Shown: piece after piece, positions 5,326 to 8,521 of the stretch
Layout of the letters: each line of letters begins with the position of its first letter
How positions within the stretch are numbered: position 1 is the stretch's first letter
Assembly: GCF_946187255.1 (NCBI RefSeq)
Contig: NZ_CAMHRZ010000148.1
Location: 1 to 8,521, forward strand
From: an uncultured Ruminococcus sp.
GTDB lineage: Bacteria; Bacillota; Clostridia; Oscillospirales; Ruminococcaceae
Direction of reading: 5' to 3'
DNA: 8,521 nucleotides
The notes under the pieces: generated by a model
Told to the model about the DNA's origin: nothing
Database searches by the model: none
The model's input: the letters and a program-made list of their open reading frames with translations, nothing else
Translations under genes and position numbers: made by a program

Positions 5326-6732
5326 ATGTATGATGTAGTCATCATTGGCGGCGGTGTAACAGGCTGCGCGGCTGCTGCGGAGCTTTCAAAGTACGAGCTC
5401 AGCGTATGTGTCATCGAAAAGGAGAGCGACGTGTGCGAGGGTACCAGCAAGGCAAACAGCGCCATCGTCCATGCGGGCTTTGATGCGGAGCCGGGTACGC
5501 TGAAAGCGAGACTCAACGTCCGCGGCAACGAGATGATACACGAACTGTACAAAAAACTGGATTTTGCATTCAAGAACAACGGTGCTATGGTGCTTTGCTT
5601 TGACGAAGCCCAGCTGCCCGAACTTGAAAAGCTGAAAGCAAAGGGCGAGAAGAACGGCGTTGCGGGTCTGGAGATACTCACGGGGGAACAGGCGCGCGAG
5701 CGTGAACCGCAGCTTTCCGCAGAGGTGAAGTTTGCGCTGTATGCGCCCACTTCGGGCATAGTATGTCCCTTTGAGATGACCCTGGCTTTCGCGGAGAACG
5801 CTTTTGAAAACGGCGCGGAGTTCCGCCTTGGAACGGAAGTCACCGCCATTGAGAATACCGACGGCGGCTACAAGGTCGTGACCGACAAGGGCACTTTTGA
5901 AAGCAGGGCGGTGTTCAACTGCGCGGGAGTATACGCGGATAAGATAAGCGCGATGGTGGGGGCGGACAGCTTCACCATCACCCCGCGAAAAGGCGAGTAT
6001 ATGCTGCTTGATAAGGAAGCGGGCGGCATAGTGAAGCATACCATTTTCCAGCTGCCTACCAAAATGGGCAAGGGCATACTGGTCACTCCCACCGTACACG
6101 GCAATCTGCTGGTGGGTCCCACTGCGGAGAATATCGACGACAAGGAGAATACCGCCACGACCTCCGCAGGGCTTGCCGAAGTGCGTGCAAAGGGCTCACT
6201 TTCGGTGGAGGGGCTGCCTTTCAACAAGGTGATAACCGCCTTTACAGGGCTTCGTGCGGTGGGCGACACCCATGATTTCATAATAGATCAGCCTGTTGAG
6301 GGCTTCTTCAATGCGGCGGGCATCGAGTCTCCGGGACTGACCAGCGCCCCCGCAATTGCCGAATATATGCGGGAAATGCTGTCCGAATTTATGGACTTGA
6401 AACCGAAAGCCGACTACAAGGACACCCGCAGGGGCGTGGTTCATTTTGCCGAACTTTCAAGAGAAGAACAGAACGCGCTGATAAAGGAAAAGCCCGAATA
6501 CGGCAATATAGTCTGCCGCTGTGAGACTATCACCGAAGGCGAGATACTGGATGCCATCGAACGTCCTCTGGGTGCGACCACACTGGACGGCGTAAAGCGC
6601 CGCACAAGAGCGGGAATGGGTCGCTGTCAGGCGGGTTTCTGTTCGCCGAGGACTATAATGCTGCTGTCCGAAAAACTGGGCTGCGGCATCGGTGAAGTGA
6701 GAAAGAACGGCAGAAAGGGGGAGAAGGACTGA
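5326..6732 (+). CDS. glpA: GlpA-like FAD-dependent dehydrogenase with [2Fe-2S] BFD-like domain
   Basis: This is a 468-aa flavoprotein, probably oxidising sn-glycerol-3-phosphate to dihydroxyacetone phosphate; the substrate is inferred from family. The N-terminus MYDVVIIGGGVTG is an FAD-binding Rossmann motif (Gly8, 9, 10, 13). TSKANSAIVHAGFDAEPG at 40-57 is typical of the DAO-type dehydrogenases of this group. The C-terminus carries a BFD-like [2Fe-2S] domain with CRC at 397-399 and CQAGFC at 434-439. That makes it a GlpA-type protein with its own iron-sulfur domain, like the Thermotoga and Clostridia members. ATG 5326 is chosen because AGGTGA lies 5 nt upstream and the Rossmann strand starts at once. 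An in-frame ATG 54 nt upstream has no RBS and lies inside the dyad at the transcript start. The stop overlaps the next start by one base (TGATG). Confidence 0.9.
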   Translation: MYDVVIIGGGVTGCAAAAELSKYELSVCVIEKESDVCEGTSKANSAIVHAGFDAEPGTLKARLNVRGNEMIHELYKKLDFAFKNNGAMVLCFDEAQLPELEKLKAKGEKNGVAGLEILTGEQAREREPQLSAEVKFALYAPTSGIVCPFEMTLAFAENAFENGAEFRLGTEVTAIENTDGGYKVVTDKGTFESRAVFNCAGVYADKISAMVGADSFTITPRKGEYMLLDKEAGGIVKHTIFQLPTKMGKGILVTPTVHGNLLVGPTAENIDDKENTATTSAGLAEVRAKGSLSVEGLPFNKVITAFTGLRAVGDTHDFIIDQPVEGFFNAAGIESPGLTSAPAIAEYMREMLSEFMDLKPKADYKDTRRGVVHFAELSREEQNALIKEKPEYGNIVCRCETITEGEILDAIERPLGATTLDGVKRRTRAGMGRCQAGFCSPRTIMLLSEKLGCGIGEVRKNGRKGEKD

Positions 6733-7991
6733 TGCGTGAAATAGATCTTGCTATCGTGGGCGGAGGCCCCGCAGGAATGGCTGCTGCCATCGCTGCCCGC
6801 AACAAGGGTGTGGAGAATATCGTTATATTCGAGCGCGACAGCCGCATGGGCGGAATACTCAACCAGTGCATACACAACGGCTTCGGTCTGCACACCTTCA
6901 AGGAGGAACTGACAGGTCCCGAGTACGCCGAGAGATACGCCGACCGTGTGCGTGAAATGGATATCCCTGTGGAAACGGACACTATGGTGCTGGATATCTC
7001 AAAGGACAGGGTGGTCACCATCCTCAATCGCGGCAGGGGCGTGGAGGAAGTACGCGCAAAGGCTGTGATACTCGCAATGGGCTGCCGTGAGCGCCCGAGA
7101 GGTGCGCTGAATATCCCCGGCTATCGTCCGCAGGGCGTGTATACCGCAGGTACAGCGCAAAAACTGGTCAACTGTGAGGGCTATGTTCCCGGCAGGGAAG
7201 TGGTTATACTGGGTTCGGGCGATATCGGGCTCATCATGGCAAGAAGAATGACGCTGGAAGGCGCTCATGTTGCCGCTGTTGCGGAGCTTATGCCCTATTC
7301 CAGCGGACTTAAAAGAAATATCGTCCAGTGCCTGGAGGACTACGACATCCCCCTGCTGCTCAGCCATACCGTCATCGATATAAAGGGCAAGGAAAAGCTG
7401 GAGGGCGTTGTCATCGCACAGGTGGACAGCAAAAACGCCCCGATCGCGGGCACAGAACAGTTCTACCCCTGCGACACCCTGCTGCTCAGCTGCGGACTTA
7501 TCCCCGAGAATGAGCTTTCCAAAAATTGCGGTATAGATATCGACCCCCGCACCAACGGACCTATCGTTGACGAGGGGCTGGAGACAAGCATCGACGGCGT
7601 TTTCGCCTGCGGCAACGTGCTCCATGTCCACGACCTGGTGGATTTTGTTTCCGAAGAATCGGCGCGTGCGGGCGAAAGCGCGGCGGCGTACATCTCAAAG
7701 GGCTGCAAGGCGGACGACAGCACCGCTGTCAAGGTCATCCCGCAGAACGGCGTGCGCTACACCGTACCTTCGGAGATTCACACCGACGACCTGCTGTGCG
7801 ACGTACACATCAGGTTCAGGGTGACGGGAGTATTCAAGGACTGTGCTATAGTTATAAAATCGGGGGAGAACGAGCTTCTGCGGCGAAAGAGCCGTATCCT
7901 CGTGCCCAGCGAGATGCTGGATATCATCATAAAGCAGGACAAGCTGGCGGGAACGTCCGATGATATCACCGTCAGCATAGAGGAGGTGTGA
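6732..7991 (+). CDS. FAD/NAD(P)-dependent oxidoreductase of the glp-like operon
   Basis: This is a 419-aa pyridine nucleotide-disulfide-type oxidoreductase. It has an FAD motif IVGGGPAGMAAA at 8-19, then LNQCIHNGFGLHTF near 43-56 with Cys46, the conserved block AMGCRERPRGALNIPG at 115-130, and an NAD(P)-binding motif ILGSGDIGLIMA at 159-170. TSIDGVFACGNVLHVHDLVD is the FAD-closing segment. These features place it with the second protein of the three-gene sets found beside GlpA-like dehydrogenases in Thermotoga and Clostridia, functionally comparable to GlpB though not closely alike. It probably passes electrons between the dehydrogenase and NAD(P) or another carrier (inference). It has a strong purine-rich RBS (AGGGGGAGAAGG) inside the end of the preceding gene, and the one-base overlap implies coupled translation. 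Confidence 0.9.
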   Translation: MREIDLAIVGGGPAGMAAAIAARNKGVENIVIFERDSRMGGILNQCIHNGFGLHTFKEELTGPEYAERYADRVREMDIPVETDTMVLDISKDRVVTILNRGRGVEEVRAKAVILAMGCRERPRGALNIPGYRPQGVYTAGTAQKLVNCEGYVPGREVVILGSGDIGLIMARRMTLEGAHVAAVAELMPYSSGLKRNIVQCLEDYDIPLLLSHTVIDIKGKEKLEGVVIAQVDSKNAPIAGTEQFYPCDTLLLSCGLIPENELSKNCGIDIDPRTNGPIVDEGLETSIDGVFACGNVLHVHDLVDFVSEESARAGESAAAYISKGCKADDSTAVKVIPQNGVRYTVPSEIHTDDLLCDVHIRFRVTGVFKDCAIVIKSGENELLRRKSRILVPSEMLDIIIKQDKLAGTSDDITVSIEEV

Positions 7992-7994
7992 GCC

Positions 7995-8345
7995 ATGACG
8001 AAGATACTCACCTGTATAAACTGCCCTATGGGGTGCGAGCTGACCGTTGAGATGGAAGACGGCAAGGTGGTGTCAGTCAGCGGCAATGCCTGCAAGCGCG
8101 GGGAGATATACGCTCATAGCGAGATGACTGCGCCCACCCGCACAGTGACTACCACCGTTATCTCCGCAGAGGGTGTGCCTGTGCCTGTGAAGACGGCGAA
8201 ACCAATACCGAAAGACAAGATCTTTGAATGCACCGCAGCGATCAAGGCGGCGGAGGTACATCTGCCTGTGAAGATGGGGGATGTCATTATTGAAGAACTT
8301 TTTGGGTCGCCGGTCATTGCCACTATATCAATTCATAATTCATAA
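7995..8345 (+). CDS. DUF1667 four-cysteine protein, C-terminus altered by a repeat
   Basis: This is a 116-aa small protein of the DUF1667 family, the third member of the conserved set. The N-terminus MTKILTCINCPMGCELTVE has cysteines 7, 10 and 14, with a fourth at 33 in NACKRG. The CxxCxxxC...C pattern resembles the iron-sulfur site at the start of molybdopterin oxidoreductases, so an electron-transfer role in the complex is likely but unproven. AGGAGGT lies at 7981-7987 within the last codons of the preceding gene, and the start is three bases after its stop. The body ends conventionally with LPVKMGDVIIEELFG, but the last residues IHNS and the stop codon are encoded by a heptanucleotide repeat. 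A few native C-terminal residues have probably been lost; the cysteine part is intact, so the protein is probably functional. Confidence 0.88.
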   Translation: MTKILTCINCPMGCELTVEMEDGKVVSVSGNACKRGEIYAHSEMTAPTRTVTTTVISAEGVPVPVKTAKPIPKDKIFECTAAIKAAEVHLPVKMGDVIIEELFGSPVIATISIHNS

Positions 8346-8363
8346 TTCATAATTCATAATTAT
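8331..8363. repeat. Heptanucleotide tandem repeat (ATTCATA)4
   Basis: Four perfect head-to-tail copies of ATTCATA run from 8331 to 8358, followed by a partial copy ATTAT to 8363. Because the unit is seven bases long, it shifts frame at each copy and meets a TAA in the second copy, which is the stop of the DUF1667 gene. Similar ATTCATA runs flank small non-coding repeat elements in various bacteria; that association is from general knowledge and not shown here. Confidence 0.9.
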
Positions 8364-8521
8364 GGGTGAGGGCGGGGAGTGCGCTGCGCTTAGGATAGCG
8401 TAGATGAAAGCACAAGAAACTTTGACGCAGACTGAGTAAGGTAAGCGCAACAAAGCTGTGTGCGAAAAGAGCTTTGGGTCAAGCCTTTCGCGAAAGGCTT
8501 GCGGGAAGTTTGAGGGGCAGA
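8364..8521. repeat. Non-coding tail, possible edge of an intergenic repeat element
   Basis: After the heptad repeat, base composition changes abruptly to G-rich sequence (GGGTGAGGGCGGGGAG), and no reading frame, promoter or classical terminator is evident. It contains the short inverted pair GCGCTGCGCTTAGGATAGCG and a large perfect palindrome further on. The abrupt start at a tandem repeat, the lack of coding capacity and the palindrome suggest a dispersed non-autonomous repeat in this genome. The window ends before its other boundary, so this is unproven. Confidence 0.4.
8480..8501. repeat. Perfect 22-bp palindrome
   Basis: CAAGCCTTTCG (8480-8490) is followed at once by its exact reverse complement CGAAAGGCTTG (8491-8501), with no spacer. 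As RNA it would make a hairpin of nine or ten pairs. It is not followed by a T tract (GCGGGAAGTTTGAGG follows), so it is not a standard terminator, although it could still mark the 3' end of the glp-like transcript. Confidence 0.85.

Noticed and set aside
5386..6099. Long minus-strand frame opposite the GlpA-like gene (237 codons)
   Set aside because: It is antisense to a well-supported dehydrogenase and lacks an RBS, promoter and recognisable protein features.
8331..8363. Heptad repeats as a CRISPR or replication-origin iteron array
   Set aside because: The 7-bp units are contiguous with no unique spacers, so they are not CRISPR, and no replication initiator gene or matching boxes accompany them.

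Overview
The window looks like chromosomal DNA of a low-to-mid GC Clostridia member, most probably a Ruminococcus-like gut Oscillospiraceae. The reasons are strong AGGAGG ribosome binding sites, near-consensus sigma-A promoters (several with an extended TGCTATAAT -10), a tRNA gene without encoded CCA, the FAD-dehydrogenase/FAD-oxidoreductase/DUF1667 trio typical of anaerobic Firmicutes, and the style of the non-coding tail. The genus is an inference from style, not a database match.

Layout from left to right. (1) Positions 1-92 hold the 3' half of a tRNA-Leu(CAG) gene and its intrinsic terminator. (2) Positions 93-545 are non-coding but not empty. They hold a candidate promoter with a dyad over its -35 box, a stretch with several stem-loops (one exposing a UCCUCCU loop), and a second, perfect-consensus promoter. 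(3) Positions 546-1154 encode a 202-aa single-pass membrane-anchored protein of unknown function, closed by a terminator that can serve both strands. (4) Positions 5005 down to 1221, on the minus strand, form a metal-uptake operon: Fur-family regulator, substrate-binding lipoprotein, ATPase, permease, and a second lipoprotein with an OB-like C-terminal domain and a Cys-Cys motif. The order, tight spacing and a pair of Fur-type dyads at the promoter suggest a zinc-responsive autoregulated operon. (5) Positions 5006-5325 are a divergent control region serving both the metal operon and the following genes. (6) Positions 5326-8345, on the plus strand, hold three coupled genes: a GlpA-like FAD dehydrogenase with a C-terminal [2Fe-2S] BFD-like domain, a second FAD/NAD(P) oxidoreductase, and a small four-cysteine DUF1667 protein. 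Together they probably oxidise glycerol-3-phosphate (or a related substrate) and pass the electrons on. (7) Positions 8330-8521 hold a heptanucleotide tandem repeat that supplies the stop codon of the last gene, then a non-coding tail with a perfect 22-bp palindrome, cut by the window end.

Most of the window is conventional. The points most worth checking are the structured leader with an anti-Shine-Dalgarno loop, the two Fur-type operators, the Cys-Cys lipoprotein ending the metal operon, the dyad at the start of the glp-like transcript, and the repeat that has replaced the end of the DUF1667 gene. I see no CRISPR array, transposase, phage gene or obvious defence system.
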